From: Dugong dugon
Lineage: Eukaryota > Chordata > Mammalia > Sirenia > Dugongidae
Direction: 5' to 3'
DNA: 64,000 nt
Assembly (NCBI GenBank): GCA_030035585.1
Contig: CM057481.1
Coordinates: 9,821,128 to 9,885,127 of the forward strand
The position numbers were made by a program, and so were the translations under genes. Below, one piece after another: positions 45,624-59,217 of this stretch; within the stretch, counting starts at the first letter, position 1, and the number at the start of each line of letters is the position of its first letter. The notes under the pieces are model-generated. The model did no database searches. It had not been told where the DNA came from and saw nothing but the letters and a program-made list of their open reading frames with translations.

Positions 45624-45680
45624 CCAGGTCTGGCAGGCACCAGCTGTGAAATCCCTGGTCTGGCAGGCACCAGCTGTGTG
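45624..45680 (+). repeat. short tandem duplication, 30-bp period
   Basis: GGTCTGGCAGGCACCAGCTG occurs twice, starting near 45628 and 45658, about 700 bp upstream of the IL17RD start codon. Confidence 0.9.
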
Positions 45681-46089
45681 ACCGTCTGCCAGTCGGCTAA
45701 CGATATACACTGTAGCATTGACAGAGCAATTGCTCTGTGTTAACCAAGAGAACCCTCCCCAGACTAAGATACTCTTGATTACTGCCGTTTACAGGGGAGG
45801 GAACAGTAGCGCTGACAGCGCCCGTCTTTGTCGAGATCCCAGTAGGGAATGTGGAGCCAGGATTTCTCTAACCACCACTGGACCCTAACTTTTCGGCGCC
45901 TAAAACTGGGAGAATAGTCACACTTCCCTGATTGTTGAATTCCCTGGAGGATTCGAGAAGAGGCCTGGCACACAGTAGGTGCTTGTTAAATTATTAGTAT
46001 TAAAACTATTATTATTATAGTCTTTGTGTTTCCCTGAGTTTTTGCGTTGGACGGGCATCTGTTGGACAAATCTTTTGGATTAAAAAAGG

Positions 46090-47420
<1,331 letters not shown>

Positions 47421-47464
47421 CCTTGTCGAGAGGACATGGGCTTTGCCCTCAGGCAGCCACAGAC

Positions 47465-47545
47465 ATGAACCTCAGCTCCGATCCTGGGCCGCCACGAGCC
47501 TCAGTTTCTTTATCTGGAAAATGGGAGGAAATGGGGATTTCCTAG
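47465..47545 (+). mobile_element. MIR fragment at the edge of the CpG island
   Basis: 'gagcctcagtttctttatct' and 'ggaaaatgggagg' are the MIR core. Confidence 0.7.
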
Positions 47546-47921
47546 TTTCCCCAGCACTGCGGCGCCAAGGGATGGATGCGGGTTAGTTAGCTTTGACCAT
47601 ACTGACCCACAACTTCTGTGATAACTCTAAACAGCCTCAGGGCGGCAGAGGCCTAGGACGTGCCTCTCCTTAGGGACGCTGGCTGGTACCTCCAGCCCAC
47701 TCATTCCACGTTCAGAGAGAGACAGTGTGGAAAACCAGGTATGAGCCAGGCAGCTGGGTGGGTGTTGCTAAAGTCTGCACATCCTCAGACTCAATAGTTG
47801 CTGACAGAGGACCCTCTTCCCCCCACGCAGTGAGCATTAACTTTAGGCTCTATCACTCTCTCATTTGAGTAAAACATCACATTGTCTTGCTGGGTCCTAT
47901 TTCAGTCAAAACATCACCCAT

Positions 47922-47922
47922 C

Positions 47923-47947
<25 letters not shown>
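47922..47947 (+). repeat. poly(T) tract
   Basis: An uninterrupted run of about 25 T followed by AATATAGATAG. No recognisable retroposon body is attached. Confidence 0.9.
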
Positions 47948-47953
<6 letters not shown>

Positions 47954-48479
47954 GATAGCAGGTGTTCCCCAGTTTTTAGATAAAAAAAAGTTCTCCTTAA
48001 AGCATGTTGACTTCTTGGCCCTTCTAAATTTTTTTGAATCTAGACTGATGTTGGCTTTTAAGCGGCAGTGACAGCATCACGGACACTTTATTCTGAGTCT
48101 TCATGTGATGACATAGGCGGATCAGTCCAGTTGGCTGTTTCTCTGTGGTTGCCCTCGTGACTTCATGAGCCAGTGCAGAGAGTTGGGGAAAGTTTTAATG
48201 CTGTGGTTATAGTAGTGCCCAAAGGAGCTGCGTGGGTTTTGTTCTCACCATCTGTGGGAATGTGCTCTCCCCAAACCTGCACACACACCCCTCCACCCGT
48301 GCCCTGGAGGAGCATGGAGGCCTCCAGACCATCTCCCAGATTCCAGGCTCTTCCCAGCCCCACCCATGGCTCCTTCCTACCTGGAATTGCCTTTTGGTGC
48401 ATCTGATGGAGCTGCCAGCTTTCCCTGATCCAGCTCTCCCACCCAACTCGCTCACCCACCTTCCCAGCCTCAGTGCCTG

Positions 48480-49290
48480 TCCCTCCCGCCCTGTTCCTTA
48501 ACTCCTGGCGCTACCAAAGCTTCACAAGCACTGTTCTGCCCTCTTGGGGCCCTTTTTCTGCCCTGAGAGCCTCTGCTGGCTCTAAGACTCAGCTCAGCCT
48601 CCTTATGGGAAGCCCTCCCTGAATTCCTTTCTCCTTCACCATCTCATGCAGTTCCTTGCACTGTGGTTCTCAGCAGACTGCATCATCTGTGTCTGTTCAC
48701 ATCTGTGTCCAGACTAGTTTCTGTAGCCAGGCACTGAACCTGATCTTAATGGCCTCAGAGCCTGGAGCCCTGTAAATCTTAGCTGAACCCATTTAGACCC
48801 AGACAGCCTTCCTGCAACATCCCATATTAAGTGGTAGATTTTAAGAAGTGAGAGGAGAGATCAGAGCACCAAGCTCCAGTATTCCTCTCTGCACTGGGCC
48901 TTTGCACATACTGTGTCTGCCTGCATTCTTTCTCTTTACCCATTAACATCTTCTCAGCCTCTTGTCTCAGTTCCAGCACCTCTTCTGCTCAAAGCCTTCT
49001 CTGCCCCCACCTTTGTAGGTCTGGTCTCCCAGAAGTTGCTGGCCAGTTAGTATTGGTGTACAGCAGCCTGGGTATTTGATTTATGTCTGGGTCCCCTACC
49101 AGGCTGTGCTCCATGAGGACGGAACAGTTGTCTAAGAAATACTGTTTTCCCTAATGCTGTTATGCAGGGGCATCTGTCCTGACCTGTGCTTCTCGATAGT
49201 AGAGAGAGAGAGAGAGAGAGTGTGTGTGTATATGTGCGTCTCAAGCCCCTAGCATGTGCCTTGCACATAGTAGGTGCTTGGTCCATAGAT
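48480..49290 (+). mobile_element. LINE2 fragments with MIR-like tail
   Basis: 'cacaagcactgttctgccct', 'gggaagccctccctgaattc', then 'gcactgggcctttgcacat', 'aaagccttctctgcccccac', 'gctgtgctccatgaggacgg' show two L2 copies. 'gccttgcacatagtaggtgc' at 49258-49277 is a MIR/L2 tail. Part of 48.6-48.9 kb is unassigned. Confidence 0.6.
49201..49233 (+). repeat. (GA)n(GT)n microsatellite
   Basis: About ten GA units switching to about five GT units, then TATATG. Confidence 0.93.
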
Positions 49291-50620
49291 GTTGGCCTCA
49301 GCCCTGAAGTTGCACACAGCCTAGAGTTGGAGCTATAGGGCACGTAAGATTAAGGGCTGATTATGTGTGATGCAAACAGGAGAGGGCTTCCTGTGGGTCT
49401 GGGCCACACTCAGAACGTGGGAGGGGGACAGCAGGGTACAGAAGTGCGTCCTGAAAAAGCGATGGGATCTGGGTGCTAGAGAGGAGCTGAGTCAGTGGTG
49501 TCCAGGGAACATGTGTTCCAGGAACCCACGCCCCGCAGGAATGAGTGTTTTCCAGGACTTGCAGGGTGCCTGCAGCCAGCTAGCCTTTGCCGCTGTGCTC
49601 ACAGATGCTTCGGGGCTGCTCTGAAGGAGCCAGCCAGCTTTCACAACCTCCCCGTTATTATTAGCGGAGCAATTAAGGGGCCAATACCATCTTGAACACG
49701 ACTCAGGGTTTTAGAAAAGAGTTGTGGGTGTACTTCCTCTACTACTTAAAAAAAAAAAAGAAAAAAAAAAGGCTCCTCAGGCCCTTGCCAGGTGAAGTTG
49801 CCCTTTGAGTAATAAATACTGTTTTCCCGAAGAAGTAACAATTTGTAAGACTTCTGGAGGGGCCGACATTCTCGATTTTACAGGCTCTTAATGCTTGCTT
49901 CTTGCTAGCGGAATGGTTTTGTTTGTGATGGGTAACTTTAATTATATCAGTCACTTGTGCTGAGGATTTCTTCCCTGCCCGCTCTGGTCCTGCTCCTAGT
50001 TTTGAGAAGCCTGTTTACGGAGCAAGGAGTCAGGATCCACTGCCACAGGTTTTTCTTTAATGGCTTTCTTGCAGTGGGGGAGGAGGGGACATTCCTTGCC
50101 CCCCTACCTAAATGGGGTACCCCTTCTCTGGTCAGTTATCCCTGAAACACAATTCCTACCCTCAAAAGCTGGCATCGTCTTTACAATAAAGTGTAAGTTT
50201 CCCATTTAAGGCAAATACTTCATCTCAAAAGGTAGGAAGGAACAGGGTGGTACTTGGAAAAAAAGAAGTTCCAGCTGGTTAGAATTTAGGTTCCTGATAA
50301 AAGTCCAATCCAAGAATTCTCCTTGGCTGTAGGCCCAGGCATGTTTATTTGATTCTGAATTGGGAGTGTTTTCATTCACTTGCAGCTCATGACTCCCAAG
50401 CCCGCATCTGGTCAGTCTGTCCTGGGGATATGTCGTCCATGTTACAGATGCTCTCGTGTCCCGTACAGAATCCTGAATTAAAAATTACTCGGCTCTGGTT
50501 AACACATTTTTCAGAGAGGCATTTTTAATATGAAGGGCAATGCTTTCTTCCAGCCAGCTTTGGCTTGTTGATTGGGAACCCTGCTGGCCCATGTTCATCT
50601 CTCTTGAGCAGCCCTCCCTT
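49291..50620. other. IL17RD: intronic DNA, nothing recognised
   Basis: Contains an A-rich run at 49746-49770. No exon or named repeat was identified. Confidence 0.4.
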
Positions 50621-50630
50621 GTCTTCCCAC

Positions 50631-50850
50631 ATCCATTCATCCATCCACCCCCATCTATCCACCCACCCACCTTATCCATCCATCTACCCACCCACCTTAT
50701 CCATCCATCCATCCACCCACTGACTCACCCATCCATCTGTCCATCCGTCCATCCATCCGTCCATCCGTCCATCCGTCCATCCATCCATCCATCCATCCAT
50801 CCATCCATCCATCCATCCATCTATCCATCCATCCATCCATCCATCCATTC
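50631..50850 (+). repeat. (CATC)n / (ATCC)n tetranucleotide array
   Basis: About 215 bp of CCAT-type units with variants (CCGT, CCAC, CTAT). The last 80 bp (50768-50850) is nearly pure. Probably length-polymorphic. Confidence 0.95.
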
Positions 50851-50984
50851 ATGTAACCTCTGAGCCCCTGCTGTGCCTGGGGCATTGTGCTAGTTATTAC
50901 CTGGGGGATACAGCTGAGTGAATGAGACCAGCAACTACCCTTGCGGAGCTTTCCATCTGTCACACTTTTTCCTTCCAAACACAA

Positions 50985-51170
50985 GTTCCCAAAGTGAAGT
51001 CCAGGGGCCTCCGGTGTTAGAATTTGCCGTGAAAGCTTGTTAAAATGCAGATTCAAGGCCAGTGGGACCAGAGTGGGAGTGAGATGGGGCCCAGGAATCC
51101 GCATTTAAAGGAATTCCTCTGAGGATTCTGATGCTTTCTCAAGGCTGACACCCACTGCTTTCAGAGACAG
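50985..51170 (+). mobile_element. MER5A-like hAT transposon
   Basis: 'cccaaagtgaagtccagggg', 'gcttgttaaaatgcagattc', 'ggcccaggaatccgcattta', 'gattctgatgctttctcaag' give the MER5A order. A non-autonomous DNA transposon fossil. An L2-like piece (50865-50940) lies just upstream. Confidence 0.72.
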
Positions 51171-51757
51171 GGCTTCTGGGTGGGAGAAGGGGGAGAGAAG
51201 TCACGTTTTAAAATTTAGAATCAGAGTTTGCCTTAAATTACTTAGCTGGGCTTAGAGAGGAATATGGAGATTTGTCAGAAGCCTGACCGAAGGAAGGGTC
51301 GGGCTGGAGCTGGGGGCTGGGGAGCAGCTGGGCAGGGCCCCTCAGTCTGGGGTGCCTCTGGCTGGGGTTGAAGAGGAAGCCTGGAGGAAGGGGACTTGAC
51401 ACTTCACTGGGTTCCTCCCCAGAACAGCTGGGTTTGCCTGGAACACAGTCTCAGGAAGGAGTAGGACAGGATCCAAACCCCATTCTCAGCAGTTCAAACC
51501 TTACGGACAGCTTCCCTGCAAAGGAGAAAACAGCTAATCCTTTTTTAAGTCTTTGTTTTACGTTGAATATTTTTCATGCCTCATTTGGCCTAAAATGTGT
51601 TGATTTTTTTTTTTTTTTTTTTTTTAAGCTTCCAAATCTCTCTTTTGGCCAGATTTGTCCCTGAACTTTTCACATAGGGTGCCCCCACCAGATGTCTGCT
51701 GGGGCCACCCTATCACCAGTTTTATTGCCCTTTTTCATCCCCCACTGCCTTCTGCGC

Positions 51758-51770
51758 CTCCATCTGGTGG
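51758..51770 (-). promoter_or_regulatory. CTCF-like core motif
   Basis: On the minus strand the bases read CCACCAGATGGAG, agreeing with the consensus CCASYAGRKGGCR at 12 of 13 positions. One motif match of this size in 64 kb is weak evidence. Confidence 0.25.
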
Positions 51771-51834
51771 ATGGGTTTTTAGGCTTCTGGAAACTTGTGC
51801 TCCTCCTCTCAATGAGAAAAGACCCGTAGAGATT

Positions 51835-51920
51835 ACAGCCTGGTAAACCCTATGGGGCAGTTCTACTCTATCCTGTAAGGTTGCTATGAGTCAGAATCCA
51901 CTCGATGGCACCCAACAGCA
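51835..51920 (+). mobile_element. AfroSINE 3' half
   Basis: 'aaccctatggggcagttctac' to 'gagtcagaatccactcgatgg' and 'acccaacagcaacaacaag'. The tail with CAACAAC resembles the RTE 3' end more than the usual T/G tail. Confidence 0.8.
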
Positions 51921-54900
51921 ACAACAAGAGTATGGGGTGAGGTGGGCACTTAGGCCCCCAGAAGCTTGACAGGCTGGTGTGTGGGGCAGCGCCCTCAGAG
52001 CAGAGTTCTCTCCTGCCACCCTGCCCTGGCCTCCTGAGACCTTTCCCGCTTCACATCTCCCCCAAACTCGGGGAGCTGTCTGCTGCTGCCTGGTCTCCAG
52101 TGAGCTGGACTTGCCAGGCCAGTGGGAGGCATTGTCCTTCTGGGCAGTGTTTGTCTTGGAACGTTCTGAATGGGCCTGACACACGATTAGGTGACTGATG
52201 TCTCCTCCGGGGGCCCAGGGCCTTTGAAGCTCTTCCTGGTGGGAAGTAAAGAGACTATTTGCTCTATTAAAATGCCTTGGTATTTCCTCTGTTTAACCAC
52301 AGGCCACTTCCCCTCTGCCACTCTAAACCCGGCAGGGCCACCGGCTGATTGAAAAGACACAAGCCCCGGAGTGATCACATCCTATTGAAACAGATAGTCT
52401 CACTGCAGATTAAAGCCGGGGCGAGTCTCTAAGAAGGAAACAGATCTCAGGGGGAATCTTTGAGATGGCTTCTTATCTTGCTCAAAATGTAGCCTGTTGA
52501 TATAATTCACACTTGAAGTACTGAGTTCATAAATGGGCACTTTTGTTCTGTTTTTTTAAAAAAGGAAGCTTAAACTTTAAACCAGTGTGTGTTTTATCTA
52601 CATGTGGCAGGTTAAAGGGATTCGATCAATTGAATTTCTCATTGCGTGAGTTAGAGACCTCAGTGTCTGGGAAAGGCATGACATCTGTTCAGAGAAAACC
52701 ATACTCAGGTTAGCTTCCACTTGCGGGTTCTGTCTCCATGGTGTCATTTGCCCAGAAGTCCAAGGGAGGAGTTTGTAGCTTAAATAACACGGAGAATATC
52801 TCCGGGGAGACTGCCCGTCATCCTTGCCCAAGCAGTCTCTTAAAAGAAGCTGTAATTAATAACACCAGGCAGGAAACTAAAAATCGAACAATTAAAAAAA
52901 ACGACCTAAGTAATAATACAGACTGAAAATTTAAACTCTGTCCGAACCCTGTTTTTGTGAAAGGGCCTGAAAAGGGAATAAGTGCAGTCAGTCTCCAAAG
53001 GAGATTGTTATTTCACATTTGCAACTCCATTGTTCAGAGTATCCACGATAAATAACAGCTTCCCCTTTCTTTGGTTCCTTGTTTAGAAATGTTGGGGGAA
53101 GGTGGATGTAGCTAATTAAGGCTACAACATTTAAAGAGGGGACTTAATAGGTACCAGCTGTCTTCAACAAATCACTGGGTGGATGACAAAATAAAGATGT
53201 GATGTGAACACACATGTAATTCTCTTCTAGAACGGAAGTGGGCCTATAAATTTTCTGATTTAATAGTGTAAAGGAAAACTACGTTTACTGTGCATATTTA
53301 AGAAGCCTTTGTTTTATAGTAAACTTGATGGTGAAGGGTCTTATTTGCATATGGCTGGTTCCTTAAGAGTTGCAAGACCAATAGATGACAAGTATTATTG
53401 GAAGCTTAGTAAATTTTTATTGTGCTTCATTGTGAAGCTGATATAAGACAGTCATGAGGCTTTTCATTAAAATTACTACATTGTGGAGAAACTTGCTTGG
53501 ACTTATCAAAAATTCCATATAAAATTGGAGTGGCAACTTTGAAAAGAGAATAGAAATTGATCGCATTAATTAAAAAGTTTAGATAAATATTTACATTGGA
53601 CACGTAAAGTGAATACTTCAAATGATTCTTTTTGAAACTATGAGGGATTAGGCTTTAAATATAACTTTTTAGATTTAAAAAGCATTTTATTCACTTAAAA
53701 ACCAGGAGTTTTTCCAAGTGTTCTGTTTTGTAGCCCCACCCCCATCCCCCGACCAGTTGAATAGTAACCCTTTAAAAAATGCTGGCTGTGGCCCCAGACT
53801 TCTGTTCTGAGATGGATTATGTCATTCGAGACGGGGAGGGTTGATGGGGATAAAGGGAGGGTTTCCTTGAGCCATTCTGGAATGAAGAGGTGCGTTTTCC
53901 TGAGACAGGCCATGTGGTTTAGAAACTCCTTTCCCTGTAATTTTCATCTGTCCCGGTCATTTCTGGTTTCTCCTCCCTTTTGCCTGAGGAAAGTGTAAAT
54001 GCAGTCCAGGCCAGACCTGGGTGCAGTGAGCTCGAGCGAGGTCCCTGGTGAGTGAGGGTTTGTCTCCTCCTTCTGTCTGTGTTATGTTCACACAGGGTGG
54101 GGCAAGTCACCCACACAGTTAGGAGCCATTGTAACTGCTCAGTCTTTGAGGATCAGAGAGACTTACTTGGAATGAGAGGGCAAGAGATGATTTTTTTGAG
54201 CAGCTACTCTCTGTCAGGTCAGAGTGCTCAGTGGCCTGGGGAAAAGATACAGACAAGCAGGACCAGGCCCTGTCCTCAGTGACTCTCCTCTGGTTGTGGA
54301 CACAAGGCCAAGGAAGAGGGACTCAGATGACAGGGAGGTGCAAGAAGGGTTTTGAGTCCCAGGTGCAGAGAAGTCCATGTCCTCTCTCCATACTTCCCTG
54401 CTCCTCCTGGAGAAACATGAGCTGTGGGTCCTGCTGCTCCTCATTCTAGAACATTCCACCCTGTAGAGTTGCCCATGTGAGAAGCAGCTTGATGACAAGT
54501 GAGTGTCTGAGGTGCTGCTTGGTAGCCGCCTTTGGAACTTTGGCTTTTCATTCTATGTTCCGGTTCCCAGGCATAAAGATGGCAGACCTCACCAAGGGGA
54601 CTTTGAGCAGGGCCTTGCAAGTGAGGGGATAGTTTGGGCAAAGAGAAAGATGCGCACAAAGCTAGAGGAGAGCAGCTTGTGTGAGGGGGTGGGGACAGCA
54701 GGCTGAAGATGTGGGTTGGGAGTAGATAATGGGGTGCCTTGAGTTTTACCTGAGTGTGTCCCGTCAGGAATGGTGAGGCTTGGACAGTTTTTCTAGCAGA
54801 TGAATGTTAAGAGTGACGCTTAGCATCCATCCATTCATTCCACGAAAATGTGGTGCTTTCTGTGTGCTAGGCATGATTTCTGGAACTTAGATTTTAGTAG

Positions 54901-55087
54901 GCGAGACAAACAAGATAGCAAAATACCAGCCTCCATCACCTTGTTTAAAACAGCAGCACACTCCTCACTCTGTCCTCTTTTCCTCACTGTTTTTTCCAGA
55001 GAAACTTTTCACCATGGGACATACATAGTAATTCTTGTCTGTCTGTCTGTCCATCCACCCCTATTGTAGCATCAGCCCCACATGGGG
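51921..55087. promoter_or_regulatory. IL17RD: repeat-poor block in intron 1, candidate enhancer region
   Basis: About 3.2 kb without any SINE, LTR or LINE that I recognise, unlike the rest of the window. It contains an ETS-type CGGAAGTG at 53233-53240, TAATTAAT-type homeodomain cores around 52852-52860, and AT-rich evenly complex DNA at 52.5-53.7 kb. FGF-responsive expression of IL17RD makes ETS-bound intronic enhancers plausible, but this is inference. Confidence 0.3.
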
Positions 55088-55286
55088 GGAACTGTTGCTG
55101 TAGAGCCGATTCTGACTCATAGCGACCCTATAGGACAGTAGAACTGCCCCGTAGGGTTTCCAAGGCTGTAATCTTTATGGAAGCAGACTGCCACATCTTT
55201 CTCCTGCGGAGGGGCTGGTGGATTCCAGCTGCCGACCTTTCGATTAGCAGCCAACCGCTGTAACCACGGGGCAACCAGGGCTCCTT
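55088..55286 (-). mobile_element. AfroSINE, antisense, long variant
   Basis: 'gctgtagagccgattctgac', 'agcgaccctataggacagta', 'tccaaggctgtaatcttta', 'agactgccacatctttctcc' and 'cggggcaaccagggctcc'. Same subfamily as 5472 and 32136. Confidence 0.92.
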
Positions 55287-57334
55287 TCAGCCCCCTGAGG
55301 GCAGGGCTTTTACCTGCTTTGTTTCCTGCTGCATCACTAGAACAGTCCTGGCACAGAGCAGGTTCTCCGTACAAGTTTCTTGAAAGAGGAAGGGCTCTGC
55401 AGGAAATCCACGTGTTGATGAGCGATGACCGCTTGCAGCTGGATGATCTCGGACGGCCTCCCGGAGGAGGCGGCCTGTACGTTAAGCAGTTGTAATAAAA
55501 ATTTCCTCTGAAATTCTGTAGTCACTTATGTTTCCTTAGCATTGGCCCACCATGTGGCGTTAGATAGGAGAGTAACATAATCTATAGCACAGATTATTGG
55601 CACTTCTGCTGTGTGCCGGGCACTGGCTAGACGCTGGCCTGTAGGACCAGCCCCCCCTCGTGAACGGAGTGATGGAATGAGGGAGTGGCAGCTGGCATTG
55701 GCTGCAGTCACGCCTGCAGAGCATCTGTTGCTGGAGAGGGGCATCTGCACTGTCTATGTCACCCTGCACCACGGACAAGAGAAACATAGCAAGCTACTAC
55801 CAAGCACTAACTACGCTTTCTGGTTTTGCACTTTATGAAACCACGTGAATGAAGTGAGTCTTGTGCCCCGGCAGCAGCCCTCAGTGTGTCTGAAAACATT
55901 CTTTTTAACAGAGGCTTCACTCCTCCCTGGTTTTGAATGCATTTCATTTTCTGAAGTCACTCGAAGGAAAGTCCCTCCAGAATCAAAGATGCTCTTTTGC
56001 CTTCTTTCCAGGCCTGTGGATTTGCTGGCCAGCTGTGGTAATGAGTTTTGCCCAGCTTTGATTTCCATGCCTTGCCCCCCCGCATGGAGGAACTAGATAT
56101 TTCTGATCTTACCTCTGGTCATATTCAGATCCAGCCAAGCAATCAGTGACTTCCCCGGCTTTTTTGTGGGAGAGTGTGGGAAAAGTCCTGGTTGGCTGGC
56201 TACGAATTAATGAAATCCTTAGAAGGCTTCACTGAAGATAGCTCCTGTGGTTTAAAAAAATGGCACTGCCTTTTTAATTTGCGAAAGAGGTCATGGAGTT
56301 TTACCAAAATTAAGCAGAGAAAATGCAACATCTGGTTGTGTTGGCCAAACGTCGCGTCCGGGGGCCCGGGAGCAGTGGGGTTCCCAGTCTCAGACATGCC
56401 TGAGGTGACCCATCACCCACGTCCCCTGTAAGGCTGCCCTGAACACACTGCCTGCCTCATTGTTCTCTCTGTGGGTTTTGAAGTCATCCAGACCCAGAAA
56501 TTCTACCCCACACATCTTTTCACTTGAGCACGTTTCCCGTCTACAGAGCTTTCTTCCCTTTACTTAAAGGGTCACACTTTGTTTTTAAGTGCATAGTTTT
56601 TGAGTTGGTAAAGGCTGGTGTAATCACTGCTTTTATCTCATTAAAGAAGAATGGGAGTGGCTAGTAGAGATTGGGGCGGAAGGCGGGGAGGTTTTAAAGA
56701 GTCTTGATAAAAAGTTTTTAAATTAGTAGAAATCCTGATAAGAGGAGAGGGAGACTCATAAGTTGCAGAAGAGTTTTAGGGAAAGATGTAGCCGACGTTT
56801 AAAAGGGGCCTGCGACTTTTTTTTTTTTAAAGCAGAAACATGCATGTCTGAAGTGTCAGCTGTGTGTACATCCTCTCCCCCCACCAGCCCCATATGTATC
56901 TTGGGCCCTAGTTGAGTGAATAATGGGTTTTAAAATTTATTTTCAATCCTGGTCTATGCTGTGTTAAAACTTTGTATAATTTTCTTTTTAAAATATTGTT
57001 GCTATTTTTAGGCATGTTTGCTGAGACTGAATAGGAAAATGACGTTGTTGCCGCCTGCCCTCACCCCAACCAGCAAGCAGCTGGCCACCTCTGTCTCGGG
57101 CTTCCCCATGGCTGGGCTCTTTCTCCCATACTTTGTATTCTGACAAACTTCAAACCTAGAAAGAAGTCGAAAGATCAGTAGGATGAGCACCCATGTCCCC
57201 TTCCCCAGAGTTATCAGTTGTTGACATGTTGCCAGATTTACCTCAGATGCCCTTCTGATGTCCTTCATGATTTTTCTGAATCACATTCCAGGACCCAGAC
57301 AAGAGTCACTCATTGCTTTTAGATGACCTGTCCC
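55287..57334. other. IL17RD: intronic DNA, mostly unassigned
   Basis: No exon seen. 57120-57330 and 57625-57850 look like two parts of one old interspersed repeat ('agtctcttttaatctggaag', 'tcatgattactgtcaag') interrupted by the insertion at 57335. Confidence 0.4.
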
Positions 57335-57615
57335 TTTGTTATCAGGTGTTGTCAGAGTTGGCCCCTGCCTCATGGCGACCCCGTGCACAGTGACATCAGA
57401 CTGCAGTGATCATAGAGTTTTCATTAGCTGATTTTTCAGTAGATCACCAGGTCTTACTTCCTGGTCCATCTTAGTCTGGAAGCTCTGCTGAGACCAGTTC
57501 AACATCCTAGCAACTTTGAAGCCTCCAGTGTACAAGGTGTATTGGCCAGGAATTGAACCTGGGCCTCCTGCATGGAAGGGTGTGAGTTGGAATCAACTCG
57601 AAGGGAATGGTTTTT
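57335..57615. mobile_element. composite RTE/AfroSINE-type element with inverted ends
   Basis: The left end, 'gttatcaggtgttgtcagag', looks like an antisense RTE/SINE 3' end. The right end, 'gagttggaatcaactcgaag' plus a poly(T) run (57610-57626), looks like a sense SINE 3' end. The middle ('agatcaccaggtcttac', 'ttagtctggaagctctgctg') matches 14340-14460 in the RTE copy. 'ggaattgaacctgggcctcc' is reminiscent of an antisense tRNA B-box. Confidence 0.6.
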
Positions 57616-57859
57616 TTTTTTTTTTTAGTCTCTTTTAATCTGGAAGAGTTACTCTACTTTTTTTTTCCTTTGGTTTTTCATTACATGGGCATTCTGAAGA
57701 GTCAGGGTCACTTGTTTTGTAGATTGTCCCCCGATTTGGACTTACCTGACTATTGCCTCATGATTACTGTCAAGTTATATATTTTGGCAAGAACTTTCTG
57801 TAGGTGCTGTGACATCGTTGTATTTTAGATATTGTCAGATAACGTTGATGCAGTTTTAG

Positions 57860-59210
57860 CAGTGAGAAAAATTTGGTTTTTCTCTTTGAAATTGTTGCAC
57901 ATTGAGGCGTTTCTGATGATGTAGCCCAGTTGAGCCTTGTGTTATTTGTATCTTTTAAAAAAAATTCAATGATTTACACTAAGGCTTCCCTTTTACTTAC
58001 TGAGGGGCCTAAAGAAGGTATGGGGTATCGTTTGTGCTACTCTGTAGTATAATCTCTTCCTTTAAAGATTATTTGGAATCAGCTGTGTGCGCTCAAAATT
58101 GGGAGTACTGTGTCTCAAGAATGCTTAGGGCTTTTGCTATTCACACAGGTTGTGGCAAACTGTTGTAGATGTCACTGTCAGTGACTGGGAATGAGTTCCT
58201 GTTAAAAACCTCTGTTTGGCTGGGGCAAGTTTATGCTTGAGTGCCTCTTCACACCAAAATTCAGCCATTTCTTCCCTTTGTACTAAGGAAACACTGAGCT
58301 TTATTTCCAGTATAGACCACTTCACTCAAAGCACATCCTCCAAGTCAGTTCCTCGTCTTTTCGGCCTGTGGCTGGGAGTTGCCTAAATAATTCTCTCAGA
58401 ATTCCTTACAGACAGTTTCATTAGTTAGATTTGAATGACTCTGCTAGCTAATTACGTGGCTTTTCTCTCTCTTATTCCCTTACCCCCACCCCAGAGCTAA
58501 AGGCCAAGACACATAAAGTTAATTTTGGTTATTTTTCAGAGTAAGTTAGAATGTCAAAAAGCGACAAGTTGTTATTCCTACAGGGTACCAGGGAAACGGC
58601 AGAGACAAAACCCCCATCTTTTATTCATAAGTCCAGGGAGACCGCGAGGGCGCAGGCGGGCGTCTGTTGGGTTTTCAGGACGCAGCCCCCTCCCCTGCTG
58701 GCCGTGAAATGTCATGCCGAGATGTGATGGGGGGACATTCAGTCTCCAGAGAATGGGCTGCAGAGGTTCCACATCGCTTTTCCTTTTCTTTTTTGGCACA
58801 GCGTCCACGGTCCCCTCCATGGCCCAACAGTGAAAGCCCAGAAAGCAGCGATTTTGAAGCCGGCAGGAATGCAGTGGCCCCAGCCCACAGCCAGGCTCCT
58901 GGGCTAGAATGTGCCCTGACACAAAGGCCGGGTGCCCGGGACGGGGGGTGGGGGTGGGGGGTGGGTGGGTGGCCGAGGCTAGTGTATCCTGGTCGCAGGA
59001 GAGAGAGTTCTTGTTTTCCTGGCTTTGCTGCTGTCCATTTTGGTGGAAGAGGGAGTGCAGGGTGCTTTTGATTTCAGCAGCCCCTGAGCCTAACCGTTTC
59101 TGTGTGGAGGGGGCGCTGGGTAGAATGCTGGGACTTGGCGCCTTCCCGCAGAGGGCTGGACTCTGACATTTCTGAGGATGAAGAGGAATCGGGCAGCATT
59201 TGCTACACAA
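57860..59210. other. IL17RD: intronic DNA, nothing recognised
   Basis: GC-richer from 58620 to 59160, with a G-rich run near 58940-58970. ORFs of up to 221 codons on the minus strand have no family resemblance. Confidence 0.35.
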
Positions 59211-59217
59211 GCTGAGC

